Origin: Sandaracinus amylolyticus
GTDB taxonomy: Bacteria; Myxococcota_A; Polyangia; Polyangiales; Sandaracinaceae
Length of the DNA: 64,000 nt
Assembly (NCBI RefSeq): GCF_021631985.1
Contig: NZ_CP070225.1
Coordinates: 3,534,001 to 3,598,000 of the forward strand
Reading direction: 5' to 3'
This document shows, in pieces, positions 47,483 through 60,206 of this stretch. Position 1 is the first letter of the stretch. Each line of letters opens with the position of its first letter. Under the pieces are notes generated by a model, which had not been told where the DNA came from, made no database searches, and saw only the letters and a list, made by a program, of their open reading frames with translations. The translations under genes and the position numbers were made by a program.

Positions 47483-47516
47483 CGCCCGCCCTCACAGAAC
47501 GCCCGCCCTCACAGAA
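47483..47516 (+). repeat. 17-bp tandem duplication in the tig leader
   Basis: CGCCCGCCCTCACAGAA occurs twice without a gap (47483-47499, 47500-47516), 15 bases before the tig ATG. It replaces the expected ribosome site; each copy has CACAGAA, and no good Shine-Dalgarno sequence is seen. Confidence 0.7.
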
Positions 47517-47531
47517 AGCGCGCACCGAGCC

Positions 47532-48842
47532 ATGCAGTCGCAGGTCAGCGAGATCGATCCCGTCACCGTCGAGATCCAGGTCGAGGTTCCCTGGGATCGC
47601 GTCCAGAAGAACCTGGACGAGACGTTCACGAAGCTGCAGCGGACCGCGCGCATCAAGGGCTTCCGCCCCGGCAAGGCGCCGCGCAACGTGCTCCAGCGTC
47701 TCTTCTCGAAGGACGTGCAGGCCGAGGTCGTCTCGAATCTCGTCGAGGAGAGCGTCGTCCAGGCGGTGCAGCAGCACTCCATCCCCGTCGTCTCGCAGGC
47801 GATGATGGACGCGCGCCCCGAGCTCACCCTGGGCCAGCCCCTCACCTTCAAGGTGAAGTTCGAGGTTCGCCCCAAGGTCGAGAACCTCGAGACGACGCTC
47901 GAGCTGACGCGCACGCCTGCGACCGTGAGCGACGCCGAGATCGAGCAGGAGATCGAGCGCCTCCGCCAGCAGCACGCGATCGTGCGCCCCATCGAGGGCG
48001 AGCGCGCCGCGCAGAAGGGCGACGTCCTGATCATCGACTACGCGGTGACGATCGACGGCGAGCCCAAGCCCGACATGAAGGGCGAGAACCGCACGGTGAA
48101 CCTCGGCGAGGGTCGCCTGCTCGACGAGATCGACGCGGGCCTCGTGGGCGCGAAGGTCGGCGAGAAGAAGACCATCGAGATCGCGCGTGGCGACGACGAC
48201 GCGAACAAGGAGCTCGCGGGCAAGAAGGTCGTCTTCGAGGTCGACGTGAAGGAGCTGCGCGAGCGCGTGCTGCCCGACGTCGACGACGAGTTCGCGAAGG
48301 ACGTCGGCGAGTACGAGACGCTCGCGGACCTCCGCACGAAGCTGCGCGCGCGCCTCGAGGAGAGCGCGAAGGCCCGCAGCGAGAGCCAGCTGCGCGAGCA
48401 GGCCGTCGAGAAGCTCGCCGAGAAGAACCCGATCCCGGTCCCGCCCTCGCTCGTCGATCAGCAGCTCCGCGCGATGCTCCAGGAGTACATGCAGATCATG
48501 CAGATGCTCGGGCAGCAGCCGGACTTCGGGAAGGACGGCTTCGACGAGATGCGCAAGCGCGCGGAGACGAAGGTCCGCGCCGCGCTGCTCCTCGGCGAGC
48601 TCTCGCGCAAGGCCGAGATCAGCGTCGCCGCCGACGAGATCGAGGCGAAGATGCGCGAGCTCGCCGAGAAGACCGGCAAGCACATCGCCAAGGTCAAGGC
48701 CGACTACGCGGGCGAGAAGCGCGAGCAGCTCGAGACGCAGATCCTGGAAGACAAGCTGATCAAGCACCTGCTCGACCGGGCTACGATCACCGACGCCGCG
48801 CCTACTTCTTCCGAGAGCGCCGCTTCCGCCGCGGCCACCTGA
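47532..48842 (+). CDS. tig: Trigger factor (ribosome-associated chaperone, peptidyl-prolyl isomerase)
   Basis: A 436-residue trigger factor. The ribosome-binding signature KGFRPGKAPRNVLQRLF lies at residues 42-58. The FKBP-like PPIase domain is at about 150-245 (QKGDVLIIDYAVTIDGEPKP, VNLGEGRLLDEIDAGLVGAK). Long helical arms follow, with PVPPSLVDQQL and a low-complexity Ser/Ala tail. It binds ribosomes at protein L23 and shields nascent chains. It is the first gene of tig-clpP-clpX-lon, the classic chaperone/protease order. Confidence 0.95.
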   Translation: MQSQVSEIDPVTVEIQVEVPWDRVQKNLDETFTKLQRTARIKGFRPGKAPRNVLQRLFSKDVQAEVVSNLVEESVVQAVQQHSIPVVSQAMMDARPELTLGQPLTFKVKFEVRPKVENLETTLELTRTPATVSDAEIEQEIERLRQQHAIVRPIEGERAAQKGDVLIIDYAVTIDGEPKPDMKGENRTVNLGEGRLLDEIDAGLVGAKVGEKKTIEIARGDDDANKELAGKKVVFEVDVKELRERVLPDVDDEFAKDVGEYETLADLRTKLRARLEESAKARSESQLREQAVEKLAEKNPIPVPPSLVDQQLRAMLQEYMQIMQMLGQQPDFGKDGFDEMRKRAETKVRAALLLGELSRKAEISVAADEIEAKMRELAEKTGKHIAKVKADYAGEKREQLETQILEDKLIKHLLDRATITDAAPTSSESAASAAAT

Positions 48843-48896
48843 GCGCTAGTTTCTTTCCCACGCGCCGGCGCTCGCCGACGCAGGAGCATTTCGCCG

Positions 48897-49517
48897 ATGA
48901 ACGACCGTCCGATCGACCCGGCACTGATGACGTACTTCCCGCACGTCTACGAGACCACTCACCGCGGTGAGCGCGCGTGGGACCTCTGGAGCCGACTGCT
49001 CCGCGATCGGATCATCTTCCTCGGCAGCGAGATCAACGACGACGTCGCGAACGTGATCATCGCGCAGCTCCTGATCCTCGAGGGCGAGGATCCGGACAAG
49101 GAGATCACGATGTACATCAACAGCCCCGGCGGCGTGATCACGTCGGGGCTCGCGATCTACGACACGATGCAGTACGTGCGCTGCCCGGTGTCGACGGTGT
49201 GCCTCGGTCAGGCCGCGTCGATGGGCGCGGTGCTGCTCGCGGCGGGCACCAAGGGTCGCCGTCGTTGCCTCCCGAACTCGCGTGTGATGATCCACCAGCC
49301 GCACGGCGGCGCGCGCGGCCAGGCGACCGACATCGAGATCCAGGCGCGCGAGATCCTCCACCTGCGCGGCCGCCTGAACGAGATCCTCGCGAGGCACACC
49401 GGCCAGTCGATCGAGCAGGTGAAGAACGACACCGAGCGCGATCGTTTCCTCGCCGCGAACGAGGCCAAGGAGTACGGCCTCATCGACGAGGTCATCGCGC
49501 ACCGGAAGCAGCTCTGA
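48897..49517 (+). CDS. clpP: ATP-dependent Clp protease proteolytic subunit
   Basis: A 206-residue ClpP with the full catalytic triad: Ser108 in GQAASMGA, His133 in MIHQPHGG and Asp182 in DTERDRF. The oligomer-forming [19 protein letters not shown] is standard. ATG 48897 follows an AGGAG site. It forms the 14-subunit barrel that works with ClpX, encoded next. The 54-bp gap after tig allows cotranscription. Confidence 0.97.
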   Translation: MNDRPIDPALMTYFPHVYETTHRGERAWDLWSRLLRDRIIFLGSEINDDVANVIIAQLLILEGEDPDKEITMYINSPGGVITSGLAIYDTMQYVRCPVSTVCLGQAASMGAVLLAAGTKGRRRCLPNSRVMIHQPHGGARGQATDIEIQAREILHLRGRLNEILARHTGQSIEQVKNDTERDRFLAANEAKEYGLIDEVIAHRKQL

Positions 49518-49535
49518 ACCACGGGCTCGGAGCGT

Positions 49536-49560
49536 GCCCCTCCCTCTTCACGGGAGGGGC
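49536..49560. terminator. Hairpin between clpP and clpX
   Basis: GCCCCTCCC (49536-49544) and GGGAGGGGC (49552-49560) form a perfect 9-bp stem with a 7-base loop, 18 bases after the clpP stop. With the clpX promoter candidate downstream it suggests that clpX can be transcribed separately. Confidence 0.55.
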
Positions 49561-49581
49561 TCAACTCACCGGCCACCCGCG

Positions 49582-49610
49582 TTGCTACCGCGGAACGCCG
49601 GCACTAGACT
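49582..49610 (+). promoter_or_regulatory. Candidate clpX promoter
   Basis: TTGCTA (49582-49587) and TAGACT (49605-49610) are separated by 17 bases, about 120 bases before the clpX ATG. Good match to a housekeeping (sigma-70-like) promoter. Confidence 0.5.
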
Positions 49611-49731
49611 CTCTCGGTGATTCTCGCGGTCGGGTGCTGCGTCGTCCTCTCGCAGGGCGCGCGGCTCCGATCGAGACGAACGTCGCATCGAGAAGCTCAA
49701 TTTTGCTCAGAGCAGGGGACGGGTCGGACTG

Positions 49732-50991
<1,260 letters not shown>

Positions 50992-51093
50992 TCCCTCCCG
51001 CGTGTTTCTCGGTGCCGTGATCGACGGCAACCGTGATACACGCATGAAGGGCCCTTGGTACGGCCTGAATTGATCGGGGGGAGGAGCGAGCGG

Positions 51094-53610
<2,517 letters not shown>

Positions 53611-53630
53611 ACAGCGCGAGAAGCGCGGTG

Positions 53631-53667
53631 AACGAGCGAGTTGACGCAGTGCGTCGACTTGCTCGTT
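53631..53667 (+). terminator. Lon terminator hairpin
   Basis: An 18-bp stem (AACGAGCGAGTTGACGCA with TGCGTCGACTTGCTCGTT; two G-U pairs in RNA) is followed by CTGCTTTGT. It lies 20 bases after the lon stop: a convincing intrinsic terminator that isolates lon from the lipid-like locus. Confidence 0.75.
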
Positions 53668-53727
53668 CTGCTTTGTCCTGTATCTCTGCCGGCCGTGCGG
53701 GGGCCACGCTTCATCCGAGCACCGCTC

Positions 53728-54447
53728 GTGAGCCGGATCCGTGAGGTGCGCTCGCTCGCGCCTGCCGAGATCGACGTGATGTGGACGCTCTTCGCGCGTC
53801 ATTACGAGGACGTGACGCGCGAGACGTTCGAGCAAGACCTCGCGCCGAAGCAGCACGTCATCCTGCTGCGCGAGGCCGTGTCGCGGCAGATCGTCGGGTT
53901 CTCGACCATCGAGGTCGATCGACGTCATGTCGGTGGTCGCGACATCGTGTCGATCTTCTCGGGCGACACGATCGTCGAGCGACGCTACTGGGGCACGCGC
54001 GCGCTGCATCGCGCGTTCTTCCGCTACGTCATGGCGCTGAAGCTCGCGAGCCCGACGACGCCGGTCTACTGGTTCCTGATCACCAAGGGCTACAAGACGT
54101 ATCTGCTGCTCACGCGGAACTTCCCGGAGCACTGGCCGCGTCACGATCGCGCCACGCCGCCCTGGCAGCAGGCGATCCTCGACGACCTCGCGACGCGGCG
54201 CTTCGGTGATGCGTACGACGCGCGACACGGCGTGCTGCGCCTCGCGGACTCGGGCCACGGAAGGCTGCGCGCCGAGGTCGCGCCGATCGACGAGACGCTC
54301 GCGCACGATCCCGACGTGCGGTTCTTCGTCGAGCGCAACCCCGGCGCGCCGCGCGGTGACGAGCTCTGCTGCCTCGGCCGCGTGGGCGTGGGGCTCGCGA
54401 TGCAGTTCGGTCGCAAGCAGCTCGCGCGCGCGCTCGAGGGCGCCTGA
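53728..54447 (+). CDS. GNAT-like acyltransferase of unknown specificity
   Basis: I start it at GTG 53728 ([20 protein letters not shown]); upstream in-frame starts at 53641 and 53695 fall within or next to the lon terminator. The 239-residue protein has the loose features of a GNAT fold (helix [20 protein letters not shown]; strands [20 protein letters not shown] and [19 protein letters not shown]; then a helix [13 protein letters not shown]). The acetyl-CoA loop is not well preserved. It is one base from the GH3-family gene (TGATG), and so likely acts on the same acyl product. N-acyl-amino-acid synthase-like activity is possible but not shown. Confidence 0.65.
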   Translation: MSRIREVRSLAPAEIDVMWTLFARHYEDVTRETFEQDLAPKQHVILLREAVSRQIVGFSTIEVDRRHVGGRDIVSIFSGDTIVERRYWGTRALHRAFFRYVMALKLASPTTPVYWFLITKGYKTYLLLTRNFPEHWPRHDRATPPWQQAILDDLATRRFGDAYDARHGVLRLADSGHGRLRAEVAPIDETLAHDPDVRFFVERNPGAPRGDELCCLGRVGVGLAMQFGRKQLARALEGA

Positions 54448-56021
54448 TGTTGCTCTCGGCGTTCCACACCGCGTGGATCGGCTCGATGCTGCCCGCGCAG
54501 CAGCGCTTCGCGCGCGCGCTGTCGCGACCGCGCGAGACGCAGCTCGCGAAGCTCGCGGCGCACCTGCGCGCGCACGAAGCGACCGCGTACGGTCGCGCGC
54601 ACGGGTTCGAATCCGTGCTCAGAGCACACGATTCGCTCGGCGCGTGGCAGCGCCGCGTGCCGGTCGCGCGGTGGGGCTCGATCGAGCCGTGGATCGATCG
54701 CATCGCGCAGGGCGAGCCGCGCGTGCTGACGGTCGAGCCACCGCGCTGCTTCGAGCGCTCGGGGGGATCGACGTCGGCGACCAAGCTGTTGCCGATCACG
54801 CCGCGCTTCTTGAGCGAGATGGGCGAGTCGACGTCGTCGTGGCTGGTCGATCTGCACCGACGTCATCCGCTGATCGGCAAGCGCAGCTATTGGTCGATCT
54901 CGCCGGTCGCGCGCGCGCCGCAGCGCACGCCGGGCGGCATCCCGATCGGGATGAGCGACGACGCCGAGTACTTCGGGTCGATCGCGCGCGACGTGATCGC
55001 GCGCTCGATGGCGGTGCCCTCGCACGTCGCGAGCGCGCCCGACGTGGACACCTGGCGCCGGGAGACGGTGCGGCATCTCTTGTCGGCGGGTGATCTCGCG
55101 CTGATCTCGGTGTGGTCGCCGAGCTTCCTGACGCTCTTGCTCGAGTGGACCGAGGCGAACCTCGACGCGCTCCTCGGGACGATCCCGGTGCGGCGCGCGG
55201 AGTCGATCCGTCGCGGGCTCGATCGCGAGGGGCGCTTCGTCGTGGAAGCGTTGTGGCCCGAGCTCGCGCTGATCTCGTGCTGGGCCGACGGGCCCGCGCG
55301 TGCGCTGCTCCCCGCGCTGAAGTGCTTCGTCGCGCGCACCACGTTGCAGCCGAAGGGACTGCTCGCGACCGAGGGCGTGGTGAGCGTTCCGCTCGGCGAT
55401 CGAGAGAGCGCGCCGATCGCGATCACCTCGCACTTCCTCGAGTGGATCGATCTCGATCATCCGACGCGCGCGCCGCTGCTCTCCGACGCGCTGCGCGTGG
55501 GCGGCACGTACTCGCCGCTGCTCACGACCGGCGCCGGGCTCGCGCGTTATCACCTCGCCGACGTCGTGCGCGTCGTCGGGATGGAGCGCGCGACGCCGCG
55601 GGTGCGCTTCGAGGGCAAGCTCGATCGCGTGAGCGACGTGGCGGGCGAGAAGCTGCACGCGTCGTTCGTCGAGCGCTGCGTGGACGATGCGCTGCGCGCC
55701 ACGGTCGGCGACACGCGCTTCGTGCTCCTCGCCCCGCGCGCGCGTCCCGCGGGCTATCGCCTCTACGTCGAGAGCGACGCCGACGAAGGCTTGCTGAGCA
55801 AGCTCGCGCACAGGCTCGATCGCGAGCTCGCCGCGTCGCATCCGTACTCGTACGCGCGCGATCTCGGGCAGCTCGGGCCGATCGACGCGCGTCGCGTCGC
55901 GCGCGGCGAAGCGCGATACCTCGACGCGATGATCGCGCGCGGGCAGCGCGCGGGAGACGTGAAGCCGTCGCGTCTCGACGCCGAGAACGGCTGGGACGTG
56001 ATCTTCGGAGTGCCGTCATGA
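54447..56021 (+). CDS. GH3-family acyl-adenylating enzyme
   Basis: A 524-residue member of the GH3 (auxin-responsive promoter) family, which adenylates an acyl acid and joins it to an amino acid or another amine. Motifs are [20 protein letters not shown] near residue 105 (nucleotide-binding P-loop equivalent), [57 protein letters not shown] and [13 protein letters not shown]. Most characterised relatives are plant hormone enzymes. In bacteria GH3 proteins are found in lipid or siderophore-like loci. It is translationally coupled to the Rieske oxygenase gene (ATGA). Confidence 0.85.
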   Translation: MLLSAFHTAWIGSMLPAQQRFARALSRPRETQLAKLAAHLRAHEATAYGRAHGFESVLRAHDSLGAWQRRVPVARWGSIEPWIDRIAQGEPRVLTVEPPRCFERSGGSTSATKLLPITPRFLSEMGESTSSWLVDLHRRHPLIGKRSYWSISPVARAPQRTPGGIPIGMSDDAEYFGSIARDVIARSMAVPSHVASAPDVDTWRRETVRHLLSAGDLALISVWSPSFLTLLLEWTEANLDALLGTIPVRRAESIRRGLDREGRFVVEALWPELALISCWADGPARALLPALKCFVARTTLQPKGLLATEGVVSVPLGDRESAPIAITSHFLEWIDLDHPTRAPLLSDALRVGGTYSPLLTTGAGLARYHLADVVRVVGMERATPRVRFEGKLDRVSDVAGEKLHASFVERCVDDALRATVGDTRFVLLAPRARPAGYRLYVESDADEGLLSKLAHRLDRELAASHPYSYARDLGQLGPIDARRVARGEARYLDAMIARGQRAGDVKPSRLDAENGWDVIFGVPS

Positions 56022-57079
56022 CGAGCATGCGAGAGCGGGCGGGGCGTCTGCGCGATCACTGGTACGTCGCGGCGCGCAGCGACGAGGTCACGACGAAGAA
56101 GCCGCTCGGCAGCGTGATCCTCGAGCAGCCACTCGTGCTCTTCCGCACCTCGAAGGGGCGCGTGGTGGTGCTCGAGGATCGCTGCGCGCACCGCAACGCG
56201 AAGCTGAGCGAGGGCGACGTCTGGGGCGATCGGCTAGGGTGCCCGTACCACGGCTGGACCTACGACTGCGAAGGTCGCCTCGTGAACGTGCCGAGCGAAG
56301 GGCCGCGCTCGCTGCCGGTGCTCGAGTGCAGCGTGCCGCGCTTCCACGTGCTCGAGCGCTACGGGCTCGTCTGGGTGTGGATGGGGCACGGCGCGCCCGA
56401 CAAGGAGCCCTTCGTGATGCCGCACTTCGACGCGGAGGGACGCGGCGACGAAGAGGGCTGGGGCGGCTACTGGATGACCACGGACTTCGCGAACGGGGTG
56501 ACCAACCTCGTCGAGAACTTCATGGACGTCCCGCACACGGTGTTCGTGCACAAGGGCTGGTTCCGCCGCACCGCGAACAAGAAGATCAAGACGAAGGTGG
56601 AGCGCACGAAGGACAGCGTGCTCGTCACCTACGATCAGCCGTCGGACAGCATCGGGTTCACCGGGCGCATCCTGAACCCGAGCGGCGCGCCGATGGTGCA
56701 CACCGACAAGTTCTACATGCCGAACGTCACGCGCGTGGACTACGACTTCGGCGGTGAGCGCGGGTTCGTGATCACGTCGACGTGCACGCCGCGCGGTCCG
56801 TTCGACACGCGGGTGTACACGCGGATCAGCTATCAGCTCGGGCGCTGGAACCGCCTCGCGCGGCACCTGCTGCCGCCATACACGCGCGAAGTGATCCGAC
56901 AGGACGTCGTGATCATGCGGAACCAGGGCGACAACCTGCAGCGCTACGGCGGCACGCCGCGCTTCCTCTCGACCGCGGCGGACGTGCTGCACGAGCACAT
57001 CGAGTCGCTGCGCGATCACGCGACGCGCGGCGACGACGCACCCGAGCCGCGCGTCGACGTGATCGAGATGTGGATCTAG
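56018..57079 (+). CDS. Rieske [2Fe-2S] aromatic-ring-hydroxylating-type oxygenase
   Basis: A 353-residue oxygenase. The Rieske cluster ligands are in DRCAHRN (C56, H58) and GCPYHGWTYD (C75, H78). The mononuclear-iron site is in NLVENFMDVPHTVFVH (Asp/His/His facial triad, near residue 165). It resembles the VanA/Rieske monooxygenase group, which hydroxylates, desaturates or demethylates substrates with electrons from a reductase that is not in the window. Next to GH3 and desaturase genes it may modify a lipid or an aromatic acid. Its stop is eight bases from the convergent GNAT gene's stop. Confidence 0.88.
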   Translation: MTSMRERAGRLRDHWYVAARSDEVTTKKPLGSVILEQPLVLFRTSKGRVVVLEDRCAHRNAKLSEGDVWGDRLGCPYHGWTYDCEGRLVNVPSEGPRSLPVLECSVPRFHVLERYGLVWVWMGHGAPDKEPFVMPHFDAEGRGDEEGWGGYWMTTDFANGVTNLVENFMDVPHTVFVHKGWFRRTANKKIKTKVERTKDSVLVTYDQPSDSIGFTGRILNPSGAPMVHTDKFYMPNVTRVDYDFGGERGFVITSTCTPRGPFDTRVYTRISYQLGRWNRLARHLLPPYTREVIRQDVVIMRNQGDNLQRYGGTPRFLSTAADVLHEHIESLRDHATRGDDAPEPRVDVIEMWI

Positions 57080-57086
57080 TTGGAGC

Positions 57087-58202
57087 TCAAACGAGCGCCA
57101 TCTCGAAGCCGGGCGCGCGATCGAGCGCGATCGGTGCACCGTCGAACCCGGGAGCGTGCACCGAGTAGAGCGTGATCGGGACGCTCTCGACGACGTAGGG
57201 GCGCAGCGCGTCGCCCAGCGCGAACTGCGCGTACTCGGGCAGCGCGACGAAGTGCGCCCGCTCGTCGCGCGTGCGCTCGCGGACGAGATCGATCATCGCG
57301 CGCAGCACGTCGGGTCGCTCGGCCTCGAGGTGCGTGAGGTAGAGGATCTTCATGGTCTCGCCGTCCTTCGGGACGCGGATCCACGGCTCGAGCACGCGCC
57401 CGGCGCGCGCGAGGTGCGGCGGGACGCGCGAGACGAACGTCTCCTTCGCCGGGCTCGGTGACCACGGCGCGACGCATCCGATGATCGCGCTGCGCGCGTC
57501 CTCGGCGATCACGAAGCGCTCGATCGCGTGCCCGGGCCAGGCGCGAAGCCGACGCGCGAAGTCCCCGCGAAATCCCGCGAATCGCGCCCTCTGGCGCGAC
57601 TCGTAGAACGCCTCGAGCGCCTCGCGATCGCCCGACGTGGCAGCGCGCACCCGCACGTCACGAAGCCGCGGGCGCGGCCACAGCGGCCAGCGCGCGAGCA
57701 CGCTCTGCATGCGGAACGGCGCGAGCGGCAGGTACGTCGGACCACCCTTCCCTCGCCGCTCGATCAGCGCCGCGCGCGCGAGCGTGTTCGCGTCCATCAC
57801 CGCGGTGACGAACACCGACGCGCGATCGAGCTCCTCGATCTCGCTCGCGTGCGCGACCAGCGCGCCGTACGCGCGGCGCCACGACACGAGGAGGCGTCGA
57901 TCCTGCGCGATGCGGAGATCCCCGAGGTACGCGACCTTCACCGGCGCGCCATGCGCCCATCCGTCGCGCACCGTGATCGTCCCGACGCCGCGGATCTCAC
58001 CCGCGCTCTCGCACACGATCACGACGTGGCGATCGCTCTGGCAGCGCAGCAGCGCGAAGAAGTCGGGGCCGCGGCGATAGCCCACCTCGAACGCTGCGGT
58101 GCCCATCGCACGTCGATCGTAGAAGCGCACGATCGCGTCGTTGTCGGCCTCGGTCGCGAGGCGCGCGCCCGGCACGCCCTCGAGGATCTCGGCGATGCGC
58201 AC
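57087..58202 (-). CDS. Double-GNAT acetyltransferase-like protein
   Basis: A 371-residue protein with two GNAT-like halves (about residues 10-170 and 185-365). Segment VKVAYLGDLRIAQDRRLLVS then WRRAYGALVAHASEIEELDR in the first half has the strand-loop-helix pattern of an acetyl-CoA site (RxxxxA/G-like); the second half has MKILYLTHLEAERPDVLRAM. Tandem GNATs often have one inactive half. It starts at GTG 58202, one base past the desaturase stop, so both are one transcript. Substrate unknown. Confidence 0.72.
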   Translation of the reverse strand: MRIAEILEGVPGARLATEADNDAIVRFYDRRAMGTAAFEVGYRRGPDFFALLRCQSDRHVVIVCESAGEIRGVGTITVRDGWAHGAPVKVAYLGDLRIAQDRRLLVSWRRAYGALVAHASEIEELDRASVFVTAVMDANTLARAALIERRGKGGPTYLPLAPFRMQSVLARWPLWPRPRLRDVRVRAATSGDREALEAFYESRQRARFAGFRGDFARRLRAWPGHAIERFVIAEDARSAIIGCVAPWSPSPAKETFVSRVPPHLARAGRVLEPWIRVPKDGETMKILYLTHLEAERPDVLRAMIDLVRERTRDERAHFVALPEYAQFALGDALRPYVVESVPITLYSVHAPGFDGAPIALDRAPGFEMALV

Positions 58203-58203
58203 G

Positions 58204-59178
58204 TCAGAAGTAGCGCTTGTCGAGCGCGGCGAGCGCGGCTTCGTCCGTCGGGAAGGGACGCGGCGGCAGCGCCATCAGCACCACGCGGTACCAGAGCGGC
58301 TGCGTCTCCTTCTGATCGCTCGCCGCGCAGAGCTCCTGCCACGGCATCGACGGGTGCCGGTGGTGCGTGAGGTTGTAGTTGAAGTTCAGGAAGAGCACGC
58401 GCACGAGCCAAGGCGCGCGCAGGTTGTACGCGCCCTCGATCACGTGGATCGGCGTGCGCAGGTGATAGACCCACTGCAGCCACGACCACGTGAACGCGAA
58501 CGCGACGTACGCGGGCACCAGCGTCGACATCGACCACGGGCCCCACGCGATCACCGCGCCCCAGAACGCGTAGAGCACGAGCGCCTCGAGGCGCATCCGC
58601 GTCCAGTCGCGCTCCTTGAACTGCTCGAACATCGCGGCGTACGTGTTGAAGCGCTTGGTGCGCGCGAGGAAGCGGACGAAGCGCCACGGGATGAAGAACG
58701 AGATCAGCGGGAACACGAGCCCGCCGATCCACAGGCCGCCGCAGATCACGAAGTAGTAGAGCGCGACCTTGAGCGCGGGCGTCTCGCCGGGATGGATGAA
58801 CTCGCCGCGCTCCGCCTCGCTGCGGTTGCGCACGTGGTGCCCCCAGTGGTGCACGCGATGGAGCGTCGCCGACGTGCCGAAGAGCGTGCTGCCGGCGAGC
58901 CCGATGATGTAGTCGATCGCGGGCACCGCGTGCGCGTTCCGATGGAAGTGCTCGTGCATCATCGTGAACACGCCCTGCATGAGCAGGCAGAAGAGCGCGA
59001 TGAGCGCGATGCGCAGCGCGACGTGTGGCGCGTGCTCGATGCCGGTGAGCACCGCGGCCCAGCCGAGCACCTGGCCGCCGAGCACGACGAGGTTGTGGGC
59101 GCCGTAGCGGCCGCGCGAGCTCGCGACGGGTTCGGTGCGCGGGACGTTCTCGCTGCCCGGAGCGTCTTTCGGAGGCAT
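58204..59178 (-). CDS. Fatty acid desaturase-like membrane protein (1)
   Basis: A 324-residue membrane di-iron desaturase from ATG 59178 (a GTG at 59187 would add three residues). Three histidine boxes are visible: MMHEHFHRNAH, HRVHHWGHHVRN and FNYNLTHHRHPSMPW, spaced around hydrophobic segments. This arrangement is typical of FA_desaturase/hydroxylase proteins (beta-carotene ketolase-, sphingolipid- or fatty-acid-desaturase-like). Its start is divergent from the alpha/beta hydrolase gene, suggesting a shared control region of about 90 bases. Confidence 0.88.
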   Translation of the reverse strand: MPPKDAPGSENVPRTEPVASSRGRYGAHNLVVLGGQVLGWAAVLTGIEHAPHVALRIALIALFCLLMQGVFTMMHEHFHRNAHAVPAIDYIIGLAGSTLFGTSATLHRVHHWGHHVRNRSEAERGEFIHPGETPALKVALYYFVICGGLWIGGLVFPLISFFIPWRFVRFLARTKRFNTYAAMFEQFKERDWTRMRLEALVLYAFWGAVIAWGPWSMSTLVPAYVAFAFTWSWLQWVYHLRTPIHVIEGAYNLRAPWLVRVLFLNFNYNLTHHRHPSMPWQELCAASDQKETQPLWYRVVLMALPPRPFPTDEAALAALDKRYF

Positions 59179-59267
59179 CGGTCGCACGGGCGCGAGTGTG
59201 GGAGCGCGACGCGTGCGCGCGCAAATGCTCGCTTGCGCAGGTGAGAAAATCGGGGGAACCCTCGCGC

Positions 59268-60206
59268 GTGCAGACGCCCGCTCGCTGGCGCCCCGAGGGC
59301 TTCGACGCGTACCGCGCGCTCTACCCCGCGACGCCCGCGTTCGCGCTGCCCGACCTCGCGACGACGAGCGAGTTCGCGACGCGATGGACCGCGATGTCGA
59401 AGCTGCGCGAGGAGGCGTGGCCCGCGACGTTCGCGCCGGTCGTCGATCGCATCGCCGTGGTGTTCGTGCGCGGCTACCTCGGCAATTGGATGCCGGGGAA
59501 CCTCATGGCGCCGACGCGCGCGTTGCGCGCGCTCGGCATCCCGGTCGTGCTCCATCGCAGCGCCGCCGAGGGTCCGATCGCGCGCAACGCGCGGATGCTC
59601 GGCGATGCGATCCGTCGCGACCTCCCGAGCGATCGCGAGCTCGTCATCGCGGGGCACAGCCGCGGTGGGCTCGAGGCGCGATGGCTCGTCGCGCACGACG
59701 ACGAGCTCGCGAAGCGCACGACGGTCGTGCTCACGTCGCAGACGCCGCGCGGTCCTTCGCCCGTGCTCGAGAGCATGCTGCTCGGCGAGCACCGCGCGAC
59801 GCTGCGCAAGCCGCACCGTCGCATCGCCGAGGGCGTGCAGCGCGTCGGTCTCCACGCGATCGGCGCGGCGACGGGCGGACGCGAGCTGACGCGCGAAGGA
59901 ATCGCGCGCGTGGTCGAGACGCTCGCGCGCGCCGGCGACGTCACGCGGGTGATCCAGACCGCGTCGTGGTCGAGCGTGCCGACGACGTGGCTCGACTCGT
60001 TCCACGAGCGGCTCGGCGAGATCGCACCGGGACGCGCGCACGACGGGCAGTTCTTCCTCGACGACCTCGTGTGGCCCGGCGTGCCGCACGTGCTCCTGCC
60101 GCACCTCGATCACGCGCAGCCCGCGATGGGCGGTCACGGCTTCGATCACGTACGGTACTGGCTCGTGATGCTCTCGCTCGCGCTGCAGCTCGAGGTCTCG
60201 CGATGA
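59268..60206 (+). CDS. Alpha/beta hydrolase-like protein
   Basis: I start it at GTG 59268, preceded by a GGGGGAA site at 59252-59258; GTG 59196 and 59241 are alternatives. The 312-residue protein has the hydrolase pattern: strand IAVVFVRGYLGNWMPGN, nucleophile elbow IAGHSRGGLEARWL (Ser near 130) and a late His in PAMGGHGFDH. RGYLGNW carries a likely oxyanion residue. A lipase or esterase role is suggested. It overlaps the second desaturase by four bases (ATGA). Confidence 0.75.
   Translation: MQTPARWRPEGFDAYRALYPATPAFALPDLATTSEFATRWTAMSKLREEAWPATFAPVVDRIAVVFVRGYLGNWMPGNLMAPTRALRALGIPVVLHRSAAEGPIARNARMLGDAIRRDLPSDRELVIAGHSRGGLEARWLVAHDDELAKRTTVVLTSQTPRGPSPVLESMLLGEHRATLRKPHRRIAEGVQRVGLHAIGAATGGRELTREGIARVVETLARAGDVTRVIQTASWSSVPTTWLDSFHERLGEIAPGRAHDGQFFLDDLVWPGVPHVLLPHLDHAQPAMGGHGFDHVRYWLVMLSLALQLEVSR

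Noticed and set aside
51055-51093. TTG start for lon at 51055
   Set aside because: ATG 51094 has a strong GGGGGAGGAG site and matches the usual Lon N-terminus better.
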